A stretch of DNA of 62,412 bases from an uncultured Mucilaginibacter sp. (GTDB lineage Bacteria > Bacteroidota > Bacteroidia > Sphingobacteriales > Sphingobacteriaceae). The notes beneath the pieces are model-generated. The model was given only the letters and a program-made list of their open reading frames with translations, made no database searches and was not told the origin of the DNA. The first letter of the stretch is position 1. Each line of letters starts with the position of its first letter. This document shows, piece after piece, positions 1-8,554 of this stretch. The stretch is taken from assembly GCA_903915155.1 (NCBI GenBank), contig CAIWRU010000145.1, positions 1 through 62,412 of the forward strand, given 5' to 3'. A program made the position numbers and the translations under genes.

Positions 1-105
1 ATGGAAGCTGACCATATAACGCCTTGGCATTTAGGAGGAAAAACAAGTGCTGTTAATTGCCAAATGTTATGCAAAGAGGATAATCGTAGAAAATCAGGAA
101 TATAA
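1..105 (+). CDS. HNH endonuclease, C-terminal fragment (partial)
   Basis: The first 34 codons read as the end of an HNH nuclease domain: [14 protein letters not shown], then [14 protein letters not shown], then a stop. This matches the EADHI.PW..GG.T...N.Q.LC..N..K pattern found at the C-terminus of DUF262/HNH-type and related nucleases. The second metal-site Cys is replaced by Asp (CKED), although the His-Asn-His core looks present. The window begins exactly at an ATG, so the start is unknown and the gene probably begins upstream. The frame continues straight into an unrelated headless coding sequence after the stop. Confidence 0.6.
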   Translation: MEADHITPWHLGGKTSAVNCQMLCKEDNRRKSGI

Positions 106-513
106 ATTCAAACTGAGACACTACCCAAATTCTACGATATAGCCGTTGCTAATAAGCAATTTTATAAACCACATGTCTTTAACCTATGGAATATAACCGT
201 TCCAATACTGGATAAAAGAAAAACAGATTATTACTTCGATTATCCAAGAGAAAAAACCTGCGTTACTACTATCAATCTTCCAAAAGGGTATGAAATAGAA
301 ACATTACCTGCAAACCAAACTCTAAAATTTACTTACGGCAGCTACGAAGTAAAATATAATTATGATGCCGCAAAAAACGAAGTAATATCAACTGCTAAAT
401 TTAATTTAACTGATCATGTTATCCCGGCCGCACAATACAACGAGTTGCAGCAATACCTCGACGCGGTTGCAAAAGCACAGAATAAAAAACTGGTGATACG
501 CAAGAAGGCGTAA
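106..513 (+). pseudogene. Headless C-terminal remnant of a DUF3857/DUF3858-type transglutaminase-like protein
   Basis: About 135 codons are open in frame 1 right after the HNH stop, with no ATG anywhere in the stretch. The reading contains FNLWNITVPILDKRKTDYYF, then LPKGYEIETLP, then a charged helix ending VIRKKA. This resembles the final beta-sandwich (DUF3858) of secreted DUF3857/transglutaminase proteins common in Bacteroidota. The upstream DUF3857 and transglutaminase parts are missing, so it is probably a dead fragment created by a deletion or insertion whose other side is the HNH fragment. The family call is by pattern only. Confidence 0.55.
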
Positions 514-524
514 ATTTGCCCCTG

Positions 525-1163
525 ATGATATTCAGGCTTGATGAGCGTTTAGTTTTCCCCAGCCCGGCTTTGGCCGAAGATGATGGCTTACTGGCAGTTG
601 GCGGCGACCTGTCGACCGGGCGCTTACTGCTGGCCTATGAAAACGGCATATTCCCCTGGTACAGTGCGGATGAACCCATCTTGTGGTATTCGCCTCATGA
701 GCGCTTCGTGCTTTATCCCGATAGGTTGAAAATCTCGAAAAGTATGCGGCAGGTTTTGCGATCGGGCAGGTTTACTATTACAAGCGATAAATGTTTTAAT
801 GAGGTGATCGAAGCTTGCTCAACCATTGACCGACCCGGGCAGGACGGCACCTGGATTACTACTGACATGAAAGCGGCTTACAACAGGCTGCACCAATTGG
901 GCCATGCACATTCGGTTGAAGTTTGGGAGAATGATGAATTAGTGGGTGGCTTTTATGGGGTACATATAAACTCAGTTTTTTGCGGCGAAAGTATGTTCAG
1001 CAAGGTTAGCAATGCATCAAAAACTGCGCTGGTATGGCTTTGCCAATCTGGACTTTATAATTTAATAGACTGCCAGGTGCATACCGACCATTTAGCATCG
1101 ATGGGCGCTGAAATGATAAGCCGGGAAGAATATATGGCTTTGCTGCGCGATTGTAAGCCCTGA
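525..1163 (+). CDS. aat: Leucyl/phenylalanyl-tRNA--protein transferase
   Basis: This cytoplasmic enzyme moves Leu or Phe from aminoacyl-tRNA to the N-terminal Arg or Lys of proteins, marking them for ClpS/ClpAP degradation (N-end rule). The sequence shows the family hallmarks: FPSPALAEDDGLLAVGGDLS, GIFPWYSADEPILWYSP, GTWIT, HAHSVEVW and GESMFS. Length (213 aa) fits. An upstream TTG at 516 would add three residues, but homologues begin MIF.LDERLVFP, so the ATG at 525 is preferred. It lies 11 bp after the headless remnant and 28 bp before ruvC. Confidence 0.95.
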   Translation: MIFRLDERLVFPSPALAEDDGLLAVGGDLSTGRLLLAYENGIFPWYSADEPILWYSPHERFVLYPDRLKISKSMRQVLRSGRFTITSDKCFNEVIEACSTIDRPGQDGTWITTDMKAAYNRLHQLGHAHSVEVWENDELVGGFYGVHINSVFCGESMFSKVSNASKTALVWLCQSGLYNLIDCQVHTDHLASMGAEMISREEYMALLRDCKP

Positions 1164-1191
1164 TTGGTTAACTTTAACCCTGATAATTACT

Positions 1192-1791
1192 ATGCTGCAA
1201 ACCATCCACAAGGAACGAATAATTTTAGGCATTGACCCCGGTACGGCGGTTATGGGTTATGGGCTGGTAAAAGAAACCGGGCCGAAAATTGAATTGATAA
1301 GCCTGGGCATTGTGAAGATGGATAAGATTGACGACCACATGCTAAAGCTGCAACGCATATTTGAAAAAACGGTTGCCCTGATAGATAACTATCACCCTGA
1401 TTGTTTGGCTATTGAGGCCCCTTTTTATGGTAAGAACATACAGGTAATGCTAAAACTGGGCAGGGCACAGGGCGTGGCTATGGCGGCGGCATTATCGCGC
1501 AATGTGGAGATAACCGAATATGCGCCGCGCAAAATAAAACAATCCATCACCGGCAATGGCAACGCGACCAAGGAACAAGTAGCCGCCATGCTGCAAAACC
1601 TACTGAGCTTTAAGGAGACTCCTGAATTCCTTGATGCCACGGACGGGCTGGCGGTAGCTGTTTGCCATTCGTTTCAAAAAATAACTACAGGTAGAGGTAG
1701 TTCTGGTAGTAAAAAATCTTATTCGGGTTGGGAAACTTTTGTGAAGGATAATACTGGCAGGGTGGCGGGGATTGGTAAGGCCAAAAAATAG
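1192..1791 (+). CDS. ruvC: Crossover junction endodeoxyribonuclease RuvC
   Basis: RuvC resolves Holliday junctions, working with RuvAB in recombinational repair. The RNase H-like fold is seen in ILGIDPGTAVMGYG (first catalytic Asp near residue 16), LAIEAPFYGKN (catalytic Glu) and FLDATDGLAVAVCH (the last acidic pair). The family core ends near residue 160. The remaining ~35 residues are a Gly/Ser/Lys-rich tail, typical for Bacteroidota copies. It follows aat closely in the same direction and may share a transcript. Confidence 0.96.
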   Translation: MLQTIHKERIILGIDPGTAVMGYGLVKETGPKIELISLGIVKMDKIDDHMLKLQRIFEKTVALIDNYHPDCLAIEAPFYGKNIQVMLKLGRAQGVAMAAALSRNVEITEYAPRKIKQSITGNGNATKEQVAAMLQNLLSFKETPEFLDATDGLAVAVCHSFQKITTGRGSSGSKKSYSGWETFVKDNTGRVAGIGKAKK

Positions 1792-1847
1792 CCCGGCTTT
1801 AAAAGCTATTTAAAAAACAACCCTAAATTTATTATTGGCAAAATCCC

Positions 1848-1983
1848 ATTGCCGTTGACTTTAGTCAACGGAATATTAATTGCAAAGTTCCTGGCTTTAG
1901 CCAAACCTACAGCATCTGTATCATTTTGGCTAAAGCCACTTATAGTAGATGATTAGGTTCCGTTGACTGAAGTCAACGGCAAT
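1848..1983 (+). repeat. Nested palindromic intergenic element
   Basis: The outer arms are 24-bp inverted repeats (1848-1871 and 1960-1983) with one mismatch. Each arm contains its own 20-nt palindrome of the form CCGTTGACT-NN-AGTCAACGG. An inner perfect 13-bp inverted repeat (1893-1905 and 1925-1937, GGCTTTAGCCAAA) is also partly self-complementary. The element fills most of the gap between the convergent ruvC and the E1 gene. It resembles REP/MITE-like repeats and could form a long cruciform or an mRNA 3'-end hairpin. Confidence 0.8.
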
Positions 1984-2012
1984 AAAGATGGTGTATAATT
2001 TTATACAACTCC

Positions 2013-3989
2013 TTAATAATTCAACAATTTGCCCATGCTTTCTTCCAACCGGGCTTTAGCCATAAACTGGTCTTCCAAATCTTTATTCATAGGAATAGCC
2101 GTGTCCAAACTTGCGCAGCGCATTACCGGGGCATCCAGGTAGCTAAAGCAATGCTCGGCAAGGTGAGCCGCTATTTCGCCACCAAAACCACTGGTGAGGG
2201 TGTCTTCATGCAAAATTAAAGCGCGGCCCGTTTTTTTCACGCTGGCCTCAACCGCTTCTTTATCCCAGGGCTGCAGGCTGCGTAAGTCGATTATCTCAAC
2301 TGATATTTCGGGGTGTTTGGCTGCATATTCAATCGCCCAGTGTACGCCCAATCCATAGGTAATAATACTGGCTTTTGTGCCTTCCTTTACAATTTTCGCT
2401 TTGCCTATTTCTACATAATATTCGCCATCAGGCACATCATCGGTATTGCTGCGGTACAGGTATTTGTGCTCAAAATACATTACAGGGTTAGGGTCGGCAA
2501 TAGCGGCCATCAGTAAACCTTTTGCATCGGCAGGCGTTGCGGGGTACACTACTTTCAATCCCGGTGTTTTGGTAAACCATGCCTCGTTGCTTTGCGAATG
2601 GAACGGCCCGGCAGAAGTGCCGCCGCCTGTGGGCATACGCACTACCACATCAACATTTTGCCCCCAGCGGTAATAGGTTTTTGCCAGGTTGTTTACCACC
2701 TGGTTAAAGCCGCTGCTTACAAAATCGGCAAATTGCATTTCAACAACAGCCTTGCCGCCGTTCACTACAAGTCCCATCCCAGCGCCCACAATAGCCGATT
2801 CGCAAATGGGTGTATTCCTTACCCGGCCGCGACCAAATTCTTCAACAAAACCCTGGGTTATTTTAAAGGCGCCGCCGTATTCGGCAATATCCTGCCCCAT
2901 AATTACCAGGTTACGGTATTTGCGCATGCTTAAACGCAGGGCGTCGCTTATGGCATCAATGTACCGCCTTTTGGTTGATGTTTCAGGATGAGGAAATGCA
3001 GGCAGACTGTATGGCTTATACATATCTGCAACTTCAGTATCTATATTCGCTACAATGTCAGGTTCGTTGAATGCTTTCTCAATTTCGGCATCTATCAACT
3101 TGCCAAATTCGGCCTTAATAATTTGCGGCCATTCGGGGCGAAGTACCTGTTCATCTATCAAATACTTTTCAAAATTGGTTATTGGATCTTTCGCACGCCA
3201 TTCTTCAAACAAGTGTTCAGGAACATATTTTGTACCCGATGCTTCCTCATGCCCGCGCATACGGAAGGTGATACATTCCACCAAAACCGGGCGGGGGCGT
3301 TCGCGTATCTCTTCGGCTATGGCTCGAATGTTATGATAAACCTCGAGCAAATTATTACCATCAATACGGCTACCTTCCATGCCATAACCTATTGCCTTAT
3401 CAACCAAACGCTTGCAGGCATACTGCTCTGAAACAGGGGTTGATAGACCATAGCCATTATTTTCAATGATAAAAATAACGGGCAGATTCCATACAGCCGC
3501 CACGTTCAGCGCTTCATGAAAATCGCCCTCGCTGGTAGCTCCTTCGCCGGTAAAAACCAATGTGGCGTGTTTCTTTTTATTTAGTACATCGGCTAAAGCA
3601 ATACCATCAGCCAGCGCCAGTTGCGGGCCGAGGTGCGATATCATACCTAAAATTTTATATTGCTGCGTGCCGAAATGGAACGAGCGGTCGCGACCCTTGG
3701 TGAACCCCGAAGGCTTGCCCTGCCACTGCGCCATTAAACGGGAAAGCGGAATATCGCGTGTAGTAAAAACTCCGAGGTTGCGGTGCATAGGCAAAATATA
3801 TTCATCGGTATTTAAAGCCAATGTAGAGCCAACGGCTATCGCTTCCTGCCCAATGCCGGAAAACCATTTGCCAATGCGCCCCTGCCGCAAAAGGATGAGC
3901 ATTTTCTCCTCAATCAGTCGCGGAAGTAACAATTTCCTGTAAAAAGCGATTAAAACGTCATTATTGAGGTTTTTTCGGTCGAAATTCAT
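2013..3989 (-). CDS. 2-oxoacid dehydrogenase E1, fused alpha and beta subunits
   Basis: This thiamine-diphosphate E1 decarboxylates a 2-oxoacid (branched-chain or pyruvate) and passes the acyl group to the E2 lipoyl domain. The first ~330 residues are the alpha part, with the ThDP motif in GEGATSEGDFHEAL...ENNGYG. Residues ~340-658 are the transketolase-like beta part, with MGQDIAEYGGAF, MPTGGGTSAGPFHSQS and the C-terminal domain YGLGVHWAIE/DLRSLQPWD. Single-chain alpha-beta E1 proteins of this size are typical of Bacteroidota, where they are usually annotated as the branched-chain E1. No E2 or E3 gene is adjacent, so the substrate is unproved. Confidence 0.9.
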   Translation of the reverse strand: MNFDRKNLNNDVLIAFYRKLLLPRLIEEKMLILLRQGRIGKWFSGIGQEAIAVGSTLALNTDEYILPMHRNLGVFTTRDIPLSRLMAQWQGKPSGFTKGRDRSFHFGTQQYKILGMISHLGPQLALADGIALADVLNKKKHATLVFTGEGATSEGDFHEALNVAAVWNLPVIFIIENNGYGLSTPVSEQYACKRLVDKAIGYGMEGSRIDGNNLLEVYHNIRAIAEEIRERPRPVLVECITFRMRGHEEASGTKYVPEHLFEEWRAKDPITNFEKYLIDEQVLRPEWPQIIKAEFGKLIDAEIEKAFNEPDIVANIDTEVADMYKPYSLPAFPHPETSTKRRYIDAISDALRLSMRKYRNLVIMGQDIAEYGGAFKITQGFVEEFGRGRVRNTPICESAIVGAGMGLVVNGGKAVVEMQFADFVSSGFNQVVNNLAKTYYRWGQNVDVVVRMPTGGGTSAGPFHSQSNEAWFTKTPGLKVVYPATPADAKGLLMAAIADPNPVMYFEHKYLYRSNTDDVPDGEYYVEIGKAKIVKEGTKASIITYGLGVHWAIEYAAKHPEISVEIIDLRSLQPWDKEAVEASVKKTGRALILHEDTLTSGFGGEIAAHLAEHCFSYLDAPVMRCASLDTAIPMNKDLEDQFMAKARLEESMGKLLNY

Positions 3990-4048
3990 ATAGCTAAACT
4001 ACTGATGTTTTTAAAACTTTGTATGTTTACAATTCAATTCTTTGTACC

Positions 4049-4915
4049 ATGAGAACTACGCGCCTATTTTTTTCGATATTATTAGTAATAGCGGGCTTTA
4101 CAGCAAACGCCCAAAGTTATTATTTAATGCCCGAAAAGTTTTATCTGCAAAAAGGGGATAAGCTTAACCTGCATTTAATGAGCACGAATGATGACTTTAC
4201 CAAGCAAACCGATATAAAATACCAGGCCGATAAAACCGGAGAGTTCACACTTTACCAGGGCAAGAAAAAGACCGATCTGAAACCAAGCGCGGTTGTTATC
4301 GATAGCATTGCGCCGATAGTGAGCTATGCGGTAAACGACGATGGCCTGTTGCTGGTAAGCATGAGTTCTACCCCGCCTGCAAGCGAAATGACCCGCAGCA
4401 AATTATTACGCACACTGGACATAAGCGACCCCGACAATATTGCCGACAAGGTAAAAAACAGCAATCAACTGTATTACAAACAAAAATTTAACAATTATAT
4501 GAAGGCGCTGGTTGAGATTGACGAGGCCAGTGGTGGTACTTTTGATAAACCGATAAACCAGGATTATGAAATTATACTGAAGCAAAACCCCTATAAATTT
4601 AATTATGGCGATGACATTACTGCCGTACTGCTTTTTAGGGGCAAGCCTATTGCTAACGCAGCGGTAACCTTAACTGTTAAAACAGTGGGAGGTAACATAT
4701 TCCCGCAAAAATTAAGCAGCGATGCGGCCGGTCTTATTTATTTTAAGCTGAGCCGGGAAGGCATATACGCTTTAAGCAGCGCCCATACCGAACAATTAAA
4801 GGATAATAAAACAGCCGATTTTGAGAGCTGGAGAACCACCTACACGTTCGCGTTTAGCAGCAATAACGAGCTGCCGAATAGCTATAAAGAGTTTGGGTTT
4901 GGCAATGCGCACTAA
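4049..4915 (+). CDS. Secreted protein, DUF4198-like
   Basis: The protein has a clear signal peptide (MRTTRLFFSILLVIAGFTANAQ) and a ~270-residue beta-rich body. YYLMPEKFYLQKGDKLNLHL at the start of the mature protein, and FNYGDDITAVLLFRGKPIANAAVTLTVK with DAAGLIYFKLSREGIYAL later, resemble DUF4198 proteins, which are periplasmic carriers or stalk proteins sometimes linked to metal uptake. An upstream TTG at 4019 would put ten residues ahead of the signal peptide, so the ATG at 4049 is chosen. It is divergent from the E1 gene. The role is unknown. Confidence 0.75.
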   Translation: MRTTRLFFSILLVIAGFTANAQSYYLMPEKFYLQKGDKLNLHLMSTNDDFTKQTDIKYQADKTGEFTLYQGKKKTDLKPSAVVIDSIAPIVSYAVNDDGLLLVSMSSTPPASEMTRSKLLRTLDISDPDNIADKVKNSNQLYYKQKFNNYMKALVEIDEASGGTFDKPINQDYEIILKQNPYKFNYGDDITAVLLFRGKPIANAAVTLTVKTVGGNIFPQKLSSDAAGLIYFKLSREGIYALSSAHTEQLKDNKTADFESWRTTYTFAFSSNNELPNSYKEFGFGNAH

Positions 4916-4918
4916 TTG

Positions 4919-4981
4919 AGTCTTGAGTCGATGGTCTTAAGTCATTGGTCTGATATGGACTTAAGACTAATGGCTTAGGAC
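4919..4981 (+). repeat. Imperfect wobble-type inverted repeat at convergent gene ends
   Basis: Two ~24-nt arms (about 4919-4943 and 4957-4981) pair around a short loop. Nearly all mismatches are transitions, so the transcript could pair through G-U wobbles. It overlaps the stop of the lutB-like gene and lies just after the DUF4198-like gene. It may act as a two-way 3'-end structure, but there is no T-run of a classic terminator. Confidence 0.5.
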
Positions 4982-6354
4982 TGCTCCTTCTCCTGCCACA
5001 ATTTCGTAAACGACTTATCAGCAACTTTGGGCATTTCGCGCAGGTGGCCCCAGGTTTTTTTGAACAGAGTGCGCATCAGGAAGTTTTTGGTTTTGCCGCT
5101 AAAGTAGTCTTCGAGTTTACGGCTTAACATACCCTTTTTCCAAACCGACCAACCCCAACGTTCCTTTTTAGTGACTATGCCTTCGTTTACCGCGTCGCGC
5201 CGGTTCAAGAGCAGCATTTTGTGGATGTCGATCTTTACAGGGCATACTTCGGTGCATTTGCCGCAGAGGCTGCTGGCATAGCTTAGATGCTTAAACTCTT
5301 CCATTCCACGCATGTGCGGGGTTATAATAGAGCCAATAGGGCCGCTATACTCAGTGGCATAACTATGACCGCCGATATTTTTATAAACCGGGCAGGCATT
5401 TAAGCAAGCGCCGCAGCGGATGCAATACAGGCCCTGGCGCTGATCTTTTTGTGCCAGCAGGTTGGTACGCCCGTTATCGAGCAATATCACATACATCTCT
5501 TCAGGGCCGTCGGTTTCAGTTTGTTGGCGCGGGCCGCTTAAAATAGTGTTGTAAACCGTTAAGTTTTGGCCTGTGCCGTGTGTGGCCAGCATGGGCCAGA
5601 ACAGGTCAAGGTCAGCCATGGAGGGGATGATTTTTTCAATACCAACAATGGCTATGTGTATTTTAGGAAATGTAGTGCTTAAGCGCGCATTGCCCTCATT
5701 TTCGCTGATGGCGATGCTGCCAGTATCGGCAATTAAAAAGTTGGCACCGGTTATGCCTATATCTGCCTGCAGGTATTTTTCGCGCAGCAATTCACGGGCT
5801 TTTAAGGTAAGCTGCTCGGGTGTGGCATCAATGGGTGTACCAAAACGTTCATGAAAAAGTTTGGCAATGTCCTCCTTACTGAGGTGCATAGCCGGGGTAA
5901 CAATATGATATGGTTTTTGGCCAAGCAACTGAACAATGTATTCACCCAGGTCGGTTTCAAGCGATTCGATTTGGTTATGTTCAAGGAATTCATTCAGCTG
6001 AATTTCCTCGGTAACCATTGATTTTGATTTTACAACAGTTTTGCCGCCTGCCTTTTTTATAATGTTTAGTATCTCGCGGTTGGCTTCTTCGGCATCATTG
6101 GCCCAGATAACCTTGCCACCGCGCCGCTGGAAATTAGCTTCAAACTCGGGCAAAAACTTGTCCAGGTTCTCCATCACCTTCCACTTTATTACATGGCCCT
6201 TGCGTTTGGCAGTTTCGAGGTTGATAAATTTTGATAGACCTCGTTTTACAGCAGCATCATATTTGCCGATATTATAATTTATAATACGGCGATGATTGGC
6301 GTCGAATGCCTTCTCTTCACTGGCAACCAAAAATTCCTCGGCAATGTTGCTCAT
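4975..6354 (-). CDS. lutB: LutB-like iron-sulfur lactate utilization protein
   Basis: LutB is the iron-sulfur subunit of the LutABC L-lactate oxidation system. The N-terminal LUD domain (~residues 50-290) carries ADIGITGANFLIADTGSIAISENEGNARL. Two ferredoxin-type cysteine clusters follow, CIRCGACLNACPVYK and CGKCTEVCPVKID, each ligating a 4Fe-4S cluster. The open frame extends 20 codons further upstream, but that stretch lies in an intergenic repeat, so the ATG giving MSNIAEEFL at 6354 is preferred. LutA and LutC are not next to it in this window. The length of 459 aa fits LutB. Confidence 0.9.
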   Translation of the reverse strand: MSNIAEEFLVASEEKAFDANHRRIINYNIGKYDAAVKRGLSKFINLETAKRKGHVIKWKVMENLDKFLPEFEANFQRRGGKVIWANDAEEANREILNIIKKAGGKTVVKSKSMVTEEIQLNEFLEHNQIESLETDLGEYIVQLLGQKPYHIVTPAMHLSKEDIAKLFHERFGTPIDATPEQLTLKARELLREKYLQADIGITGANFLIADTGSIAISENEGNARLSTTFPKIHIAIVGIEKIIPSMADLDLFWPMLATHGTGQNLTVYNTILSGPRQQTETDGPEEMYVILLDNGRTNLLAQKDQRQGLYCIRCGACLNACPVYKNIGGHSYATEYSGPIGSIITPHMRGMEEFKHLSYASSLCGKCTEVCPVKIDIHKMLLLNRRDAVNEGIVTKKERWGWSVWKKGMLSRKLEDYFSGKTKNFLMRTLFKKTWGHLREMPKVADKSFTKLWQEKEQS

Positions 6355-6380
6355 AAAGGCAAAGTTAGGCTTTTTGTAGT

Positions 6381-6452
6381 AGAAGCAAGAGTCAAGAATC
6401 AAGAGCCAAGGCAAAAAGGTTAATTCCTGACTCTTGATTATTGCTTCTTGAC
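6381..6452 (+). repeat. Imperfect inverted repeat between lutB-like gene and DUF1003 gene
   Basis: The left arm holds AGAAGCAAGAGTCAAGAATC and the right arm the near complement CTCTTGATTATTGCTTCTTG, separated by ~20 nt. The same vocabulary of GTC/CTT words recurs near 4919-4981. It sits upstream of lutB and just after the DUF1003 stop, both on the minus strand, so it could stabilise or end the upstream transcript. Confidence 0.5.
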
Positions 6453-6463
6453 GCTATTCTACA

Positions 6464-6904
6464 CTATTTTTTGTCCATTTTTTCAAGAATGGTTATAATT
6501 TTATCAAGCTTGTCTATTTCGATAGCGTTTAAACGCACCTGCAGTTCTTCAATTTCCTTTTTTGCTTCCACATTGGTTCGGAAATCCTCATCGGCCTGCG
6601 CACGGTCGCGTTCATTCTGGCGGTTTTGGGCCATCATGATAATTGGCGCGGCATAAGCAGCCTGGGTTGAGAAAAGCAGGTTCAATAAAATATAAGGATA
6701 TGGATCCCAACGATCATAAACATATAACACTACGTTAAGGATCATCCATATAGCAACTATTACTGTTTGGATAATAATAAACCGCCATGAACCCATGCCG
6801 GTTGCTACCGAATCAGCTAAACGCTGGCCAAAGGACATTTCTTCTGAATGCCTTTGGTGCCAATTTTTTTTATTGTTTATCATTTTTAAGGGGTTAAAAT
6901 TCAT
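6464..6904 (-). CDS. DUF1003 membrane protein
   Basis: A 146-residue protein with a short charged N-terminus, two transmembrane helices (~residues 41-63 and ~69-90) and a C-terminal coiled coil. The DUF1003 signature is plain: LADSVATGMGSWRFIIIQT, then YPYILLNLLFSTQAAYAAPIIMMAQNRQ. The tail (ERDRAQADEDFRTNVEAKKE...) is strongly charged and helical and should face the cytoplasm. The family has no proven function. An ATG at residue 8 would also serve as start. Confidence 0.88.
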   Translation of the reverse strand: MNFNPLKMINNKKNWHQRHSEEMSFGQRLADSVATGMGSWRFIIIQTVIVAIWMILNVVLYVYDRWDPYPYILLNLLFSTQAAYAAPIIMMAQNRQNERDRAQADEDFRTNVEAKKEIEELQVRLNAIEIDKLDKIITILEKMDKK

Positions 6905-6979
6905 ATGATAAACATAATGAAAAATAAGGATTTGCAGTTAACCATCCGGATTAGTTTTTGTAAAAATAACATTGAGAAA

Positions 6980-8539
6980 TTACTTGTCGCCGCTCCAAAC
7001 CGCAACACCGTAAGCAGGTAAGCTTATGTTGACATCTCCTGAGCTGGCTTGCTGCTTTATATCGCCAAAAATATTCTCTAACTCGCCTGCGGACCGTATA
7101 ACCACATCCTGCTGTTCACCCGATAAGTTTACAGCGACAACTATTTTTTTATTTCCGCTATAGCGTTCGAATGAAAAAACTTTGTCGTTATTATTAGATA
7201 TATTCTTGTAGGTGCCATAATCGATAACGGGGTTGCTTTTTCGTATGGCTATCATTTTTGTATAATAATTCCACAGTGAGTTGGGGTCGTTCTTTTCCTC
7301 TTCGAGCGATATACCGTCGTTGGGGGTATCGGTATTGTCCTTCGTCCACCAGGGGCCGTTTTTGTACCAGTAAGCCATGCCTTTGCCGGTATCACTTTTA
7401 TGCCATTCAAATGCCTGGCGGTCGGGTATTTGGTTGGCATCGGTAGCGCCGTAGGTTTGGTCTTTGCCACGCATACCCAATTCCTGTCCGTAATAAATGG
7501 CGGGTACGCCACCCATCAGCAGGTTAAGGGCGCAGCCTATACGCAATTTACCGGGATCGCTTTTTACGGCGCTGGCGAAACGCTCAAAATCGTGGTTTTC
7601 CAAAAATACCACCTGATCTTTTCCGGTCGGGTTGTTTAAAAATGTTGAATCGGCCACGCTTTCCAACTCCTTCTTTTTAAAGTTACGGATGGCAAATGCC
7701 AGCCTGAAGCCAAACACGCGGTCGACACCGGCATTTTTTAAATAATCTATCCCGAACGAGCCCCATTGCGCTTGCTCGGCAACAACTGTTATTTTAGGGT
7801 TTATCGTTTTTAGCTTACCCAATAACGGCCGCCAAAAAGTAGCAAACAAATGCGGCAGGCGATTGGCGTTGTCCAGGTTATCCATGCAATGGTCGAGCCG
7901 GAAGCCATCCACCCCATCATCAAATTTGCCATCGTGGTTTGGGTCCATCCAAAACCTGAAAAAATTGTAGTTGTACCGCTGTACTTCCTTGTTATCCAAA
8001 TTCACCATAACCAAGCGGCGCGTTATGTTGTCGTACCCGGTAAAATCAGTTACAAAGCCCACAATTGGTATGGCTTTGGTGTTGGTTTTATCGGTATAAA
8101 CTATGTAATCGCTGTATTTCGAGGCCGGGTTGTTATGGCTGTCGCGGTACCAAATATGGTCGCTGGCCACGTATTGCGTTTCCATATCCATATAAAACTT
8201 CATGTGGCGGCGGTGCAGTTCTTTTATCAGCTTTACATAATCGTGCATGGTGCCGTAGCGCGGGTCGATCTTATAAAAATCAGTAGCGAAATAATTGTGA
8301 TAATAAACCGACTCGTACAAAGGGGTAAGCAAAATAGCGGTTACGCCTAATTGCTGCAAATAGTCAAGTTTTTGGCAGATGCCGTTCAAATCGCCGTGAC
8401 CATCACCATTGCTATCGTAAAAGCTACGCTGGAAGATGTGATAGATAACCTCGGATTGGTGGGATCTTTTTGTTTGTGCAGATGCATAGACTGTAAACAG
8501 GATAGATATAATGATAAGTAGCAGGATATGTTTTTTCAT
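6980..8539 (-). CDS. Secreted alpha-amylase family (GH13) glycosidase
   Basis: A signal peptide (MKKHILLLIIISILFTVYASAQ) precedes a GH13 TIM barrel that acts on alpha-glucans outside the cytoplasm. VIYHIFQRSFYDSNGDGHGDLNGI marks the barrel start. The nucleophile Asp is in DGFRLDHCMD, the acid/base Glu in VVAEQAQWG, and the stabilising Asp in FLENHDFERF. The YYGQELGM loop and a C-terminal beta domain (~430-519) complete the fold. Conserved region I is unusual: MDMETQYVASDH where most members have DxVxNH, so the subsite -1 His appears to be Tyr. The exact substrate is not predictable. Confidence 0.9.
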   Translation of the reverse strand: MKKHILLLIIISILFTVYASAQTKRSHQSEVIYHIFQRSFYDSNGDGHGDLNGICQKLDYLQQLGVTAILLTPLYESVYYHNYFATDFYKIDPRYGTMHDYVKLIKELHRRHMKFYMDMETQYVASDHIWYRDSHNNPASKYSDYIVYTDKTNTKAIPIVGFVTDFTGYDNITRRLVMVNLDNKEVQRYNYNFFRFWMDPNHDGKFDDGVDGFRLDHCMDNLDNANRLPHLFATFWRPLLGKLKTINPKITVVAEQAQWGSFGIDYLKNAGVDRVFGFRLAFAIRNFKKKELESVADSTFLNNPTGKDQVVFLENHDFERFASAVKSDPGKLRIGCALNLLMGGVPAIYYGQELGMRGKDQTYGATDANQIPDRQAFEWHKSDTGKGMAYWYKNGPWWTKDNTDTPNDGISLEEEKNDPNSLWNYYTKMIAIRKSNPVIDYGTYKNISNNNDKVFSFERYSGNKKIVVAVNLSGEQQDVVIRSAGELENIFGDIKQQASSGDVNISLPAYGVAVWSGDK

Positions 8540-8554
8540 AATTATAATTCACTG

